Of a stretch of 64,000 nt of DNA, positions 1 through 9,615 are shown piece after piece; within the stretch, counting starts at the first letter, position 1, and every line of letters starts with the position of its first letter. The stretch comes from Profundicola chukchiensis (GTDB taxonomy: Bacteria; Bacteroidota; Bacteroidia; Flavobacteriales; Weeksellaceae). The notes under the pieces were generated by a model, which did no database searches, was not told the DNA's origin, and saw only the letters and a list, made by a program, of their open reading frames with translations. Position numbers and translations under genes: made by a program. The stretch covers positions 166,333 to 230,332 of the forward strand of contig NZ_JANAIE010000005.1 in the NCBI RefSeq assembly GCF_029664245.1, written 5' to 3'.

Positions 1-465
1 AATAATGGGAACGAAAGTTAAAAGAAAAGTTCCAGGCAAAAACCAAACTCCAAAAATGTTTTTATGGTGTAACGCAACATAAATTGTTTCGAAAGTAATG
101 GCGAAAAAGAGAATATTGATAAATAATTTTAAATATCTCATCAGGCGTGTCGACAGTTGATAATGTGCTTCGGCATTCTCTTCGGTGATTTCACCAAGAT
201 AATTAAATAAATGAGGGAATTTGTTTAATACAGTTTGACCTATAAATAATAGGGTGGCAACTATCGGAAGCCAAATAATTGTAGATTTTGGGCCTGTGCC
301 ATCTACGTTTCCTGCTCCATTGAAGTGAGTTGGAATTATGGATGGTAAGTCTTTATAGTTTACAAATACCCAGAACCAAATCGCAATTAAAGTTAGCCAA
401 CCAACAACTTCTAAAATGTAGTCGGTAGTGGTTAATTTTAAATTGAGTCTTGGTCGTGAATTCAT
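1..465 (-). CDS. DUF1648 domain membrane protein, 3' end cut by window
   Basis: An open frame runs from the ATG at 465 to the window edge without a stop (155 codons). It begins MNSRPRLNLKLTTTDYILEV and shows a membrane segment at about residues 17-37, then the DUF1648 signature IIPTHFNGAGNVDGTG followed by a second membrane segment and two more near the cut end. DUF1648 proteins are multi-pass membrane proteins of unclear role, sometimes linked to SdpI-like immunity. The function is unknown here. The family call rests on the short P-x-H-F-x-x-x-G-x-x-D-G motif and the membrane pattern. Confidence 0.75.
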   Translation of the reverse strand, partial: MNSRPRLNLKLTTTDYILEVVGWLTLIAIWFWVFVNYKDLPSIIPTHFNGAGNVDGTGPKSTIIWLPIVATLLFIGQTVLNKFPHLFNYLGEITEENAEAHYQLSTRLMRYLKLFINILFFAITFETIYVALHHKNIFGVWFLPGTFLLTFVPII

Positions 466-577
466 AATTCAAAGTGGATGATGAATTTGATTAAATTTTA
501 ATAATCCTTTCTAAGAGATTCAAAATTAAATATACAAAAAGAATCAAATTTCGAGGTTTTATTTTGGCTTTAAGTCT

Positions 578-585
578 TAATTTTG
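578..585 (+). promoter_or_regulatory. Bacteroidota -7 box for the EamA gene
   Basis: TAATTTTG matches the TAnnTTTG -7 consensus of the Bacteroidota primary sigma factor. It lies 13 nt before the ATG at 599, giving a very short leader. No clean TTTG -33 box is seen at the usual 19-nt spacing. Confidence 0.5.
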
Positions 586-598
586 CAGGTTAAATTTT

Positions 599-1468
599 AT
601 GGCCATGACAAAACCAAGAATTGCACTAGCTATTGGTATTATTTGTATATCAATATTTCCAATTTTGGTGAAATTAAATCTATCTCCAGGCTTGGTTTCG
701 GCCTTTTATCGAGTAGCCATTGCAGCAGCTCTATTAATTCCATATGTCTTAATCACAAAGCAATTTAAGTGGCCTTCTAAAAATTTATTATTACTATCTA
801 TTTTGTGTGGTCTAATATTCGGACTCGACATTGGAGTTTGGAATATTGCTATTCAAGGTTCGACTGCAACACAAGCCACTTTGTTGACTAATTTATCACC
901 TGTTTGGGTTGGAATAGGTTCATTTTTATTTTTAAAAGATAAACCCAAAATCAACTTTTGGATAGGTACTGTATTCGCTTTGTTGGGGATGGTTTTACTC
1001 GTCGGTTCTGAGATTTTCCTAGAGCTCGATTTTAATTTAGCTTTTATTTTCGCCATGCTCTCTGGTGTTCTATATGCGATTTATATGTTGTTGAGTAAGC
1101 GTGTGTTAAGTGAGGTAGAAGTGATGAGTTTTATGTCCATAACCATGCTTTCATCTACGATAGCTTTAGGGATTTTGAGTTTAGCATTTAATGAGCCTTT
1201 TACAGGTTTTTCACAAATGGGTTGGTTGTCATTGTTGGTGCAAGGTGTTGTGTGTCAGTTAACAGCGTGGCTGCTTATTAGTTATGCAACACAGCATATT
1301 CGCGCCACCAGAGTGTCGATTAGTTTATTAGGACAAGCGGTGCTTGCTTCCTTTCTAGCATGGTGGTTTTTGGATGAACAGGTAACGCTTCAAATGGCTT
1401 TAGGTGGAATTATCCTTCTCCTTGGAATCCGACTTACCTTTTACGAAAAACCAATAATTAAGAGATAG
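599..1468 (+). CDS. EamA/DMT superfamily transporter
   Basis: This is a 289-residue, ten-segment membrane protein with two EamA repeats, the usual size of drug/metabolite exporters. The second half contains a typical repeat-start feature (FAMLSGVLYAIYMLLSKR) and ends in a short basic tail. Members export amino acids, nucleobases or small drugs; the substrate cannot be read from the sequence. The ATG at 599 is used; an ATG at 605 is also possible. The stop lies one base before the end of the convergent EEP gene, so the two transcripts probably share a terminator region or overlap. Confidence 0.85.
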   Translation: MAMTKPRIALAIGIICISIFPILVKLNLSPGLVSAFYRVAIAAALLIPYVLITKQFKWPSKNLLLLSILCGLIFGLDIGVWNIAIQGSTATQATLLTNLSPVWVGIGSFLFLKDKPKINFWIGTVFALLGMVLLVGSEIFLELDFNLAFIFAMLSGVLYAIYMLLSKRVLSEVEVMSFMSITMLSSTIALGILSLAFNEPFTGFSQMGWLSLLVQGVVCQLTAWLLISYATQHIRATRVSISLLGQAVLASFLAWWFLDEQVTLQMALGGIILLLGIRLTFYEKPIIKR

Positions 1469-1469
1469 T

Positions 1470-2525
1470 TTATTCCTCTTCTTTAGCTGCTTCTTCGCCT
1501 TCATCAATAAGTTCTTCAACTTCCTCTTTCTCTTCTTTCTCCATTCTTTTATCTGAATGATCTACAGAAGAAGTAACAGAAAAAGTTGAGAAAATAGGTA
1601 AGTGATCCGAACCAATATCTGGAAGGATTTTGATGCTATTCACAACGATTTCTTTAGATGAATAAAGTAAATCAATAGGAAACCTAAAAATACTCGGTCT
1701 TACCGGAAAGGTTCCTAGAATTCCTTTACCAATTCTTGCGTCATTAAGATTAGAAATTTCAGCAAATAACTTTGAACTTCTGGACCAGCAAACCGAATTG
1801 AAATCACCTGCAACCAAAGAAGGTTCCTCTTGTTTTACAATCAATTTTGCTAATTGCATTAACTCTCCATCCTTTTGACGCGAGCTTGGTTTTTCAGTAG
1901 GACTTGGTGGTGGTGGATGGAATCCCCAAAATACAAATCTATGATTTTTACTGTCCTCTAAATGAGCTTCAATGGCAGGTCTATCATCAACTAAAAATTG
2001 ATGTTCTTTGATTTTATTTACTTTTAATTTAGTGTAAAGATGCATTCCATAGCGATTCTCATAAGGTGCTTTTAGAAAGTTTGGCAGTTGATCTTCTATG
2101 GCTTCTAAAGCTTTTTCCCAAGCTTTGTTGGTCTCCATCGTTAATAAAATATCCGGCTGATATTCGCGAACTAAATCAATTAATTTTTGATAATCGGTGT
2201 TGCTTTGAAGAACATTTACACTTAATAAAGTTACTTCGTGTTGAGGTTTTTCTCCAGATTTACGGAAATAATGTGTCGGTAAAAATGGAAGAATAATATA
2301 AGCTTGATAAAGAATAGAAATTCCTAAAAGAACTTGCCCGATGAGTATTTCATTAGTGAATTCATCGAAATAAAAGAAACTAGCAATTAATATAATCAGC
2401 ATCAGAAACAAAACCTGAATCCTAACATAATCGAATATGCGTGCCGACCAATGAGTGATGGTTGTCGAAGGCAAAAAACTCATTAGAAATAGTAAAACTG
2501 CTAAAACAATAAAAGTGATCGTCAT
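1470..2525 (-). CDS. Membrane-anchored endonuclease/exonuclease/phosphatase family protein
   Basis: A 351-residue protein with three N-terminal membrane segments (about residues 1-90) followed by an EEP (DNase I-like) hydrolase domain. Visible EEP motifs are LLTMETNKAWEKAL (catalytic Glu), VAGDFNSVCWSRSSKLF (the GDFN motif) and DIGSDHLPIFSTF (SDH motif). The C-terminal tail is strongly charged and Glu-rich. EEP domains cut phosphodiesters in nucleic acids or phospho-headgroups; the substrate is unknown. The ATG at 2525 is preferred over a TTG at 2561 because it opens directly into the first membrane segment. It is convergent with the EamA gene. Confidence 0.8.
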   Translation of the reverse strand: MTITFIVLAVLLFLMSFLPSTTITHWSARIFDYVRIQVLFLMLIILIASFFYFDEFTNEILIGQVLLGISILYQAYIILPFLPTHYFRKSGEKPQHEVTLLSVNVLQSNTDYQKLIDLVREYQPDILLTMETNKAWEKALEAIEDQLPNFLKAPYENRYGMHLYTKLKVNKIKEHQFLVDDRPAIEAHLEDSKNHRFVFWGFHPPPPSPTEKPSSRQKDGELMQLAKLIVKQEEPSLVAGDFNSVCWSRSSKLFAEISNLNDARIGKGILGTFPVRPSIFRFPIDLLYSSKEIVVNSIKILPDIGSDHLPIFSTFSVTSSVDHSDKRMEKEEKEEVEELIDEGEEAAKEEE

Positions 2526-2701
2526 TGAATTTCTAATTATTCTGAGACTAAATATAAGCAACTAATGTCATCTAGTGCAAAATTAAGATGATTTAAATGT
2601 TAAACTAACTGAAATACAGTTCGTTCATTTAAGTTGTTAAGCTTTTTAAATTATAAAATTTAAACAAAGATTTCTTTTTAGTTAAAACAAATCAATAAGA
2701 C

Positions 2702-3007
2702 TCATTTTTTGCGAGCTTCAATTTTATTCTTAATCAAGGAAATTAAGATCAAAAATAATCCACCACCTATGAAAGAAACAATGAAATTAATCAAGAGTAG
2801 GATATAATCTACAGTGCCAGATTCCATAATCATTTTAGGTGAAAAACCGAGTCTTCCAAATGATTTAATGAATAAAATACTTCCAAATACACCAAGGATG
2901 GTATTTCCGGTTAAGCCCAACGAATACTTTTTCAGAATTAATCCTGTGAAATTCGATCCTAGAATTCCCATTAAAATACCAGCTAATGAAATGAATGAAG
3001 CAATCAA
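2702..3007 (-). CDS. Small membrane protein, transglycosylase-associated/GlsB-YeaQ-like
   Basis: About 101 residues with three glycine-rich membrane segments and a lysine-rich tail. The pattern (hydrophobic-Gly-Ile-Leu, then GLTGNTILGVFGSILF, then a last segment with FIGGGLFLILI) resembles the GlsB/YeaQ/YmgE transglycosylase-associated family, whose role is poorly known. The reading frame opens with a TTG at 3007, 11 nt after the cydB stop. An ATG at 2971 is a shorter alternative but would cut the first membrane segment. The close spacing suggests co-transcription with cydAB. Confidence 0.6.
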   Translation of the reverse strand: MIASFISLAGILMGILGSNFTGLILKKYSLGLTGNTILGVFGSILFIKSFGRLGFSPKMIMESGTVDYILLLINFIVSFIGGGLFLILISLIKNKIEARKK

Positions 3008-3018
3008 TTTAATCTTTT

Positions 3019-4092
3019 TTAATGTCCATAATCCATTTCGTCAATTTTACCACCCAATAATCTTTTTTGAACAATCGCATAAATGAAAACTAGGATAAAA
3101 GCTAGTATTGCCCAATAAACTGCTACCGACAAGCCATAAGCAGGAGCTGCTGTATTGTAAATAGTTAAAGGTCCATTTAAATCATTCGTGGAAGGTAATA
3201 CAGCTGGGAAAATAGAGGCTAGGGTAGAGGTAATTCCTCCAACAATCAACAGTGTTGAAAATACAAAAGGATAAAGGTCGCTTTTTGATTTTTTTCTAAA
3301 GAATAATCCAATCAAACCTGTAATGTAAATCACTGGAAAAACAATCAGATAAGGACGATCTATGAAATTCTCAAAGATATTAGGATTTACAAATTGCCAA
3401 ATGAAAAGCGAAAAAATTGTTAGACCAAGCAATGCAATATTTAATCTAAAAACAACTCTTTTCAGTTTTTCGTTGATGCTCGAATTGGTTTTAAGAATAA
3501 TCCAATTGGCACCATGAATTGATAAAGTAACAACAGAAATAATACCAATGATAATTGTAAACCAATCAATTACGCCTGGGGTTTCACTTAATGGACTAAA
3601 ACTGCTGTTCCACAAAGGCAAGAAAAAGAAATGAGCCTCATGTAAGGCTTCACCATCTTGTGTTTCTCCTAAATTTACGCCACGAACTACATTCCCGAGA
3701 GCAATCCCGAAGAATAATGCTAGAAGTAAACTCGATACGCCAAAGGATTTATCCCAAATGGCTTTCCACATTTGAAATGGAAACTGACTTCTAAATTCTA
3801 ATCCAATGGCTCTGAAAATAATTAGCCATAAAACAATGATTAATGGAAGATAAAAACCACTAAATACTGAAGCATAAAAAGTTGGGAAAGCCATAAATAA
3901 CAATCCTCCCGCAGCCACTAGCCAAACCTCATTAGAATCCCAAAACAAGCCGGCTGCTTTGGCAACTACTTCTTTATCTTTTTCCTCTTTTGCATGAAAT
4001 AAATGTATAATCCCTGTTCCGAAATCATAGCCATCTAAAACGAAAAATATGGTGAGAACAGCTACTACAATGATATACCAAAAAATCTCCAT
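3019..4092 (-). CDS. cydB: Cytochrome bd ubiquinol/menaquinol oxidase subunit II
   Basis: A 357-residue, eight- to nine-segment membrane protein. The N-terminal FFVLDGYDFGTGIIHLF carries the conserved DGYDFG motif of CydB, and FWDSNEVWLVAAGGLLFMAFP is a family hallmark. CydB pairs with CydA in the high-affinity terminal oxidase that reduces O2 to water from quinol without pumping protons, supporting growth at low oxygen and under oxidative or nitrosative stress. It starts 2 nt after the cydA stop, so the two are surely co-translated. Confidence 0.96.
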   Translation of the reverse strand: MEIFWYIIVVAVLTIFFVLDGYDFGTGIIHLFHAKEEKDKEVVAKAAGLFWDSNEVWLVAAGGLLFMAFPTFYASVFSGFYLPLIIVLWLIIFRAIGLEFRSQFPFQMWKAIWDKSFGVSSLLLALFFGIALGNVVRGVNLGETQDGEALHEAHFFFLPLWNSSFSPLSETPGVIDWFTIIIGIISVVTLSIHGANWIILKTNSSINEKLKRVVFRLNIALLGLTIFSLFIWQFVNPNIFENFIDRPYLIVFPVIYITGLIGLFFRKKSKSDLYPFVFSTLLIVGGITSTLASIFPAVLPSTNDLNGPLTIYNTAAPAYGLSVAVYWAILAFILVFIYAIVQKRLLGGKIDEMDYGH

Positions 4093-4094
4093 AG

Positions 4095-5426
4095 TTAATG
4101 ATTTTGAGTTTTAGGTCCTGCGTAAATAGTTTTACCAACCAATAATAAAAACAATAAGCCAAGTAGCATATACAAGCCTACAAAGCCTAATAATGTAAAC
4201 AAAGTATTACCCGCAGATACGGTTGGTGAAATCCCGTCACTTGTACGTAATAAGCCATACACCAACCAAGGTTGTCTTCCTAGCTCTGCCGTGTACCAAC
4301 CTGTGATATTAGCGATATAAGGAAATGGAACCAAAAACATAATTGTCCACAAAAGAGGTTTCATTTTATAGAGTTTATCTTTCCATAAAAAGAAGGCCGC
4401 CAAGACCATTACGCCAATAAAGATTGTGCCCAATCCCACCATGATATGATAGGCATAATAGAGCGCCGGAATATTATCTGGCAACACATCCTCTTCAAAT
4501 TGATCCATTCCCGGAATTTGCTGGTTCCAGTCTTGATAGGTCAAAAAGCTTAATACATTAGGTACAGCGATTTTATTATCTAATTTCTTTTCCACCATGT
4601 CGGGCTGTCCAATCAAGACAATCTCAGCACCAGCTTCTTCGGTTTCGAAAATCCCTTCCATAGCCGCAAATGCAGCAGGTTGATATTTTGCAACGTTTTT
4701 AGCGTTCCAATCTCCCGTGGGGAAGGCTACCAGAATACTAGAAATTAGTCCGAATATAACTCCAGTTTTTAAGAATAGTTTTCCATGTTCAACATGCTTG
4801 TTTCTAAGGATGTACAAAGCTCCGATACTCGCTACCACAAAAGCAGAAGTCACCACAGAGGCAAATTGATTGTGCAGGAAAGCTGGTAATAACCAAGGAT
4901 TCGTGAATAATTCTGAGAAATTATTTAAGACAAATTTTCCATTATCTAAAATTTCATATCCGACCGGATGTTGCATCCACGCATTGGTAGCGAGAATAAA
5001 CCAACCACTCAGCCAGGAGCCTAAAAAGACCAAAAATCCTGTGAGTAAATGAAGCCGTTGGCCCATTAATTTTTCGCCAAAAATGAATAGTGCTAAAAAG
5101 GAAGATTCAAGTACAAACGAAAACATGCCTTCCATGGCGAGCGTTTGACCGATAATGCTTCCCGTGAGCTCGGAGAATTTGGCCCAATTCGTTCCAAATT
5201 GAAACTCCATAGGGATTCCGGTTACGACACCCATCGTAAAATTAATGGCAAAAATCTTCATGAAGAACTTTGCTGCATCGTTGTACTTCTCTAAGTTGGT
5301 TCGTAAATAATTCCACTTAAAATAAACTACCATCAGAGACAATCCCATGGTGAGTTGTGGAAAAATATAGTGAAAGGTAATAGTGAATGCGAATTGCAGT
5401 CTATCGTAGAAAATTAGATCTTCCAT
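4095..5426 (-). CDS. cydA: Cytochrome bd quinol oxidase subunit I
   Basis: A 443-residue haem-bearing subunit of cytochrome bd oxidase. The axial His19 is visible in FTITFHYIFPQLTMGLS. The hallmark GRQPWLVYGLLRTSDGISP follows the Q-loop, which is short here, as in most non-proteobacterial CydA. The subunit holds haems b558, b595 and d and the quinol site in the inner membrane. It is first in a cydA-cydB unit that may include the small membrane gene at 2702-3007. No cydCD or cydX is seen nearby. Confidence 0.96.
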   Translation of the reverse strand: MEDLIFYDRLQFAFTITFHYIFPQLTMGLSLMVVYFKWNYLRTNLEKYNDAAKFFMKIFAINFTMGVVTGIPMEFQFGTNWAKFSELTGSIIGQTLAMEGMFSFVLESSFLALFIFGEKLMGQRLHLLTGFLVFLGSWLSGWFILATNAWMQHPVGYEILDNGKFVLNNFSELFTNPWLLPAFLHNQFASVVTSAFVVASIGALYILRNKHVEHGKLFLKTGVIFGLISSILVAFPTGDWNAKNVAKYQPAAFAAMEGIFETEEAGAEIVLIGQPDMVEKKLDNKIAVPNVLSFLTYQDWNQQIPGMDQFEEDVLPDNIPALYYAYHIMVGLGTIFIGVMVLAAFFLWKDKLYKMKPLLWTIMFLVPFPYIANITGWYTAELGRQPWLVYGLLRTSDGISPTVSAGNTLFTLLGFVGLYMLLGLLFLLLVGKTIYAGPKTQNH

Positions 5427-5494
5427 ATATAGTAATATACTTTTGACAAAGGTCTAAAACAGGCCGATGCTCAAAGAATTATTATTCTTAAAGT

Positions 5495-6304
5495 TTACAT
5501 TTTTTTGATGTTGTGAATCACTCCGCCATCTACCAAAACATCTGTTCCGGTTATAAAACTAGCCTGGTTACTAGCTAAGAATTTAATGATTCCTACAACA
5601 TCTTCTGGTTTTCCATTTCGCTGGAGTGGTGTTGCTTTTTTAATCATTTCCATTCTCTCTGGATGTTCTTCAGCGGCTTTTAGCGCCATTTCTGTTTCAA
5701 TTACACCTGGAGAAACCGTAACAATTCTTGCTTTTTTCTGTCCCCATTTTCCAACATGCTTAACAGACAATAATTGAACTCCTCTTTTGGCATAGTCATA
5801 CATTAAATTGGAGTTGCCTTCTGTGAATTTACTTACAATATCAAAAGAATCATCATTTTGTGGATTTCTTAATGCATCATCATATTCAGGATTAGGCTCA
5901 ACACTATGTGCCATCATAGATGAAAGTAAAATCGCTACAGAACCTTCCTGTGCAATTTCATAGAATGCATCAACTAAATACTCTGTAGCAATAAGGTCGA
6001 TGGTGAAAATCTTTTTTAAATCTTTAACCGTACCGCTAACACCCGCTGTATGAATAAGAGCTTTGAACGAACCGCTTTTATTTACAAACTCAATTAGTTT
6101 GGCTATATCATCTTGGTTGGTGATATCACAAGCAATTCCCGAAACCTTATAACCTTCATCTTTTAGATTTTCTACAGCCTCATCTACCATTTCTTGTGAA
6201 TAATCGGTGATGATAAGGTGGTTGTCTTTAAAGGCTTTTGCACATGCAGTTCCTATTCCTCCAGCTCCTCCTGTGATTACAATTAAATCTTTTTGACTTT
6301 TCAT
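5495..6304 (-). CDS. SDR family oxidoreductase
   Basis: A 269-residue classical short-chain dehydrogenase/reductase. The Rossmann motif TGGAGGIGTACAKAF is near the N-terminus, the catalytic Ser lies in LLSSMMAHS, and Tyr-x-x-x-Lys appears in MYDYAKRGVQ. The tail FITGTDVLVDGGV is typical of the family. Such enzymes use NAD(P)H to oxidise or reduce alcohols, ketones or sugars; the substrate is not predictable. The insertion between Ser and Tyr is somewhat longer than usual. It stands alone, 68 nt upstream of cydA on the same strand. Confidence 0.88.
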   Translation of the reverse strand: MKSQKDLIVITGGAGGIGTACAKAFKDNHLIITDYSQEMVDEAVENLKDEGYKVSGIACDITNQDDIAKLIEFVNKSGSFKALIHTAGVSGTVKDLKKIFTIDLIATEYLVDAFYEIAQEGSVAILLSSMMAHSVEPNPEYDDALRNPQNDDSFDIVSKFTEGNSNLMYDYAKRGVQLLSVKHVGKWGQKKARIVTVSPGVIETEMALKAAEEHPERMEMIKKATPLQRNGKPEDVVGIIKFLASNQASFITGTDVLVDGGVIHNIKKM

Positions 6305-6444
6305 ATGCTACTAAATTTATCTATAAAGTTAGCAATATAAAATGTCTTATATATGATTTATGCTACTTAAAACCAATGTTAACTCTAAGATTAAATGAGC
6401 AAAGAGTTTTATTGAGTTTAATTTCAATTAAGCGATAGTTTTAC

Positions 6445-6906
6445 CTAATTAGGTTTATGTTTAAGTTGCAATGCTGTGAAAAAGTTTCTCAAATATTGAT
6501 CTAATAAAGGACGATAAGACTTATGATTTGAATTTCGGAAAAATGCGCTTAATTCATGGTTGCTTAATTTTCGATCTACTGAATCAAAAAGCTCTAAAAT
6601 ATCATCTGATTGCAAGTTTAAAGCGATTTTCATCTTCTTTAAAATCATATTATTACTCAACGGATCTTCTGGTTCTGGTGTTGGACCTTCTCGTCTTCCA
6701 CGATTTTCTATGATTAAACCATTTAAAAATATAGCTAATTCCCTATCTGTTAACTCAACATACATAGGGTCATCGTCTTTTTTCAACCAATCGCTAACCG
6801 TGGATCTATCGACCTCGTATTCAGCTAAATTGAAAAGCTCAATCATTTTTGTATCGCTAAAATCGTATATGTAGCGGATTTTCCTAAGTATTTCGTTGTT
6901 TGTCAT
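6445..6906 (-). CDS. DUF1456 family protein (YehS-like)
   Basis: A 153-residue soluble protein made of two similar halves. Each begins NNEILRKIRYIYDFSD or NNMILKKMKIALNLQSDDIL and ends in a helix with F(L/F)-N/R. This is the duplicated DUF1456 fold found in E. coli YehS and many Bacteroidota. No enzymatic motif is visible and the function is unknown. It is monocistronic, between the SDR gene and the patatin gene. Confidence 0.85.
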   Translation of the reverse strand: MTNNEILRKIRYIYDFSDTKMIELFNLAEYEVDRSTVSDWLKKDDDPMYVELTDRELAIFLNGLIIENRGRREGPTPEPEDPLSNNMILKKMKIALNLQSDDILELFDSVDRKLSNHELSAFFRNSNHKSYRPLLDQYLRNFFTALQLKHKPN

Positions 6907-6975
6907 GAGCTATAATTTAAGCGATGTTCTAGATTTTTGAAAGGTATTAAAAATGATTTAAATGAGAGGAATTCT

Positions 6976-9309
6976 CTATCTATGAAAATGGAATCCAACC
7001 CCAAAGTAAACTCTGGTTTTCTCAACACCATTCACCCACGAAAGGTCAAAATTAACTGGTCCTAATATTGAGTTATAGCCAACATTTAAACCAGAAGAGA
7101 AAATAAAACTTGGAGTATCTGCATCAGCCCAACGACCTTTAGTGTTTAGAATGTTTGATAAATAATTGCTAAAATCTTTAAATCCTACGGTTGCAAAGTC
7201 AGCATGTGGAATGATATAAATTTTAGGACTGATATTATACTGTAAACCAATATTAATTTTAGAAAACTGAGTTACCATTAATTCTGATTCGTTCAAACCA
7301 GGAAAAATAAAACTATCGCTGATTGGATTTATTTGATTTCCACCCAATAGATATTTTGCGCCAATGGCATAATCTGAGAAAGAAATATGGTTGGGCTTAT
7401 TATCATCCATGAAAGTATAATTACCAGAAATTCCAAAAATTCCTGTTGTAGCTGGAGAGAGGCGCACACGTTTCTCGTAATTAGCTCCTAACTTAAAGAA
7501 TTGACTGGTAGAACCGTCTTGGGTTGGGTTTTCTGGACTCGTATATTGAACAAAGATTTTATTGTAAAAAGATCGACTAGCATTAGCCGTGAAAAAAGCA
7601 CCTTGTGTCGCATATTGAGCCTCATCTAGTGTATTGTAATAGTAATGTGCACTTAGTTGAACTGACTCATAACGGTATTTTCTTAAGCCATAAACATTAT
7701 CATTAAAATCGGGATCTACTCTTGGTTTTAATTTAGAGTTCTGGTACTTAACTCCGAATCCAACATAATTTTTCATAGAGTTCAAGTTGCGATTCACTTG
7801 ATTATCTATATCAAAATAGCGATATCGCACATCATCTACTTCTTCTCCCGAAATAAAGATTTTTTGATTCAATCTTTGTCCCATAAATTGAGATTGCCAC
7901 CACCAATTTCTATCTCCACCAAAGTTTTTCTGATGTTGGATTTTCATTCGAGGTTGTTCGGCAATGTCTAGGGTAATCATTGATCTTGAAGCTGCACCTA
8001 AGATGTTACGTCCGGTATAGTTGGCCAAAATTCCAACACCATGGAAATCGTCATAATGCAAAGCTCCTTTGATTTGGTGTTTAGATCTTTCATATCCAGT
8101 TAATTCAATTCCTAATTTGCCATTTTCAAAAGTGGGTCCGAAGACAATCTGATCAAAAATAGTGGTTCCCATAGCTCGATTAATCCCATCAATAATTTCT
8201 TGTCGAGAATATTCTTCGTGCGTTCTAATATTAGTTCTTGCTTCTACTAGGGCTCTATTGGTGCTGCTGATGTTTTTATAAATGATGGTATCTAAAACAA
8301 AAGTTTCTCTTACGTCGGGAAGTTTAATTTTTCTCTGCTCAAAGTTTTTTAGACGATCGGCTAGTTCAACTAAAGCATCGAGATTTTCTGACACAGCAAC
8401 TTTGCCATCAATATAAATTTGTTTACTTTTTTGGAAATCAGCTGTAGAACCGCTTAAATGTGGTGTGTGATCCAATAGAATATCACACAATTCGCGGTTT
8501 TTTGGGTTTTTTAAATTACTACTCAACATGGCCGCTTGGAATAGAAGAGTAGATATGTTTTCTAATTCATCTTTTCCTTGCATACCATCTCCAACATCAC
8601 TACCGATAATGATGTCAGCTCCCATATCTTTTGCTACATCAACTGGGAAGTTATTTAACAACCCACCATCAACTAGAAGAGTTTCTTTATATGGAACCGG
8701 CGAAAATGCCCCTGGAATCGACATACTTGCGCGCATAGCAAAGGAGAGATCTCCATCTTTTAAGATCAATTCTCGTCCATTCACAATATCCGTTGCTATT
8801 GCTCTATAAGGAATTTGTAGTTTATCGAAATCGTTAATCTGATAACTTGGAAACGCTACATCTGAAATAAATTGACGAAGATTTTGGTCGTTGAGAAGAG
8901 ACTGCCCAATTTTAATATTTCCTTGTTTCCAGCTTAGTTCTACCAAATATTGATTGAATTCTGATTTTTCTTCAACACTCACATTCCTCAAAGAAACCTT
9001 ACCGCCAATCAATTGATCCCACTTGATGGTTTTAGAAATAGCCGCAATACTATCGCCCGAATAGCCCATAGAATAAAGACCTCCTACGATACTTCCCATA
9101 CTATTTCCAACCACTAAATCCGGTACAATCCCCAGTGAATCTAACGTTTGCAATAATGGAATGTGAGCCAATCCCTTAGCGCCACCGCCACTCAATACCA
9201 GAGCCACTTTTGGCTTTTTCTCTTGAGCTAACCCATGGATAGAAAACCCCATTAATATGAAGACTAATAAATAGCGAAAATTATCTTTAAAAATTGAAGA
9301 TATGTGCAT
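6976..9309 (-). CDS. Patatin-like phospholipase fused to an outer-membrane beta-barrel
   Basis: A 777-residue exported protein. It has a signal peptide at residues 1-29, then a patatin domain with GGGAKG (oxyanion hole, 41-46), nucleophile Ser70 in GNSMGS and the catalytic Asp in LLVDGGLLNNFP at about 215. A POTRA-like linker follows (LVEARTNIRTHEEYSRQE region), and then a long Omp85/BamA-like barrel rich in aromatic strands. This is a type V-like architecture, as in PlpD: a lipase placed at or beyond the outer membrane by its own barrel. The ATG at 9309 is chosen because the TTG at 9369 lies inside the -7 promoter box. Confidence 0.88.
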   Translation of the reverse strand: MHISSIFKDNFRYLLVFILMGFSIHGLAQEKKPKVALVLSGGGAKGLAHIPLLQTLDSLGIVPDLVVGNSMGSIVGGLYSMGYSGDSIAAISKTIKWDQLIGGKVSLRNVSVEEKSEFNQYLVELSWKQGNIKIGQSLLNDQNLRQFISDVAFPSYQINDFDKLQIPYRAIATDIVNGRELILKDGDLSFAMRASMSIPGAFSPVPYKETLLVDGGLLNNFPVDVAKDMGADIIIGSDVGDGMQGKDELENISTLLFQAAMLSSNLKNPKNRELCDILLDHTPHLSGSTADFQKSKQIYIDGKVAVSENLDALVELADRLKNFEQRKIKLPDVRETFVLDTIIYKNISSTNRALVEARTNIRTHEEYSRQEIIDGINRAMGTTIFDQIVFGPTFENGKLGIELTGYERSKHQIKGALHYDDFHGVGILANYTGRNILGAASRSMITLDIAEQPRMKIQHQKNFGGDRNWWWQSQFMGQRLNQKIFISGEEVDDVRYRYFDIDNQVNRNLNSMKNYVGFGVKYQNSKLKPRVDPDFNDNVYGLRKYRYESVQLSAHYYYNTLDEAQYATQGAFFTANASRSFYNKIFVQYTSPENPTQDGSTSQFFKLGANYEKRVRLSPATTGIFGISGNYTFMDDNKPNHISFSDYAIGAKYLLGGNQINPISDSFIFPGLNESELMVTQFSKINIGLQYNISPKIYIIPHADFATVGFKDFSNYLSNILNTKGRWADADTPSFIFSSGLNVGYNSILGPVNFDLSWVNGVEKTRVYFGVGFHFHR

Positions 9310-9365
9310 AATTCGTTTAACTAATTTATGACTCAATAAAAATGAGTTGTAAATACTAATAGTTG

Positions 9366-9373
9366 ACAAAAAT
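9366..9373 (-). promoter_or_regulatory. -7 box for the patatin-barrel gene
   Basis: On the minus strand TATTTTTG matches TAnnTTTG, placing transcription start near 9359 and giving a leader of about 50 nt before the ATG at 9309. Its terminal TTG is the false start codon noted for this gene. Confidence 0.5.
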
Positions 9374-9615
9374 ACGCATTAAGTTTATTAATAAATGGAG
9401 TATTTATCCTTGAATTAAATAATCTTAAACAGAATAGAATCAGCACAGACTATGTATTTAGCACCTATTTTCAATACATTAACATGGACAATGTTTCACG
9501 CTTAGGATTGCCTTAATTCATATCGAATTTTTGTTTAAATCTGATATGAAAAGAATTAAACAACTCTTATTAAAGGAGGATGAATTAATAAAATTAAAAA
9601 CATTTAACTTATTGC

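Noticed and set aside
3506..3521. Sigma-54-like TTGGCACCATGAATTG on the plus strand
   Set aside because: It lies inside the cydB coding region on the opposite strand, has TG rather than GC at the -12 site, and encodes normal CydB residues.
6560..6874. A 104-codon plus-strand frame opposite the DUF1456 gene
   Set aside because: It is fully antisense to a protein with clear family features; the composition is that of a shadow frame.
9572..9588. Strong Shine-Dalgarno-like AAAGGAGG followed by ATG
   Set aside because: The frame that follows stops after two codons, and Bacteroidota do not rely on such sites. Taken as chance.
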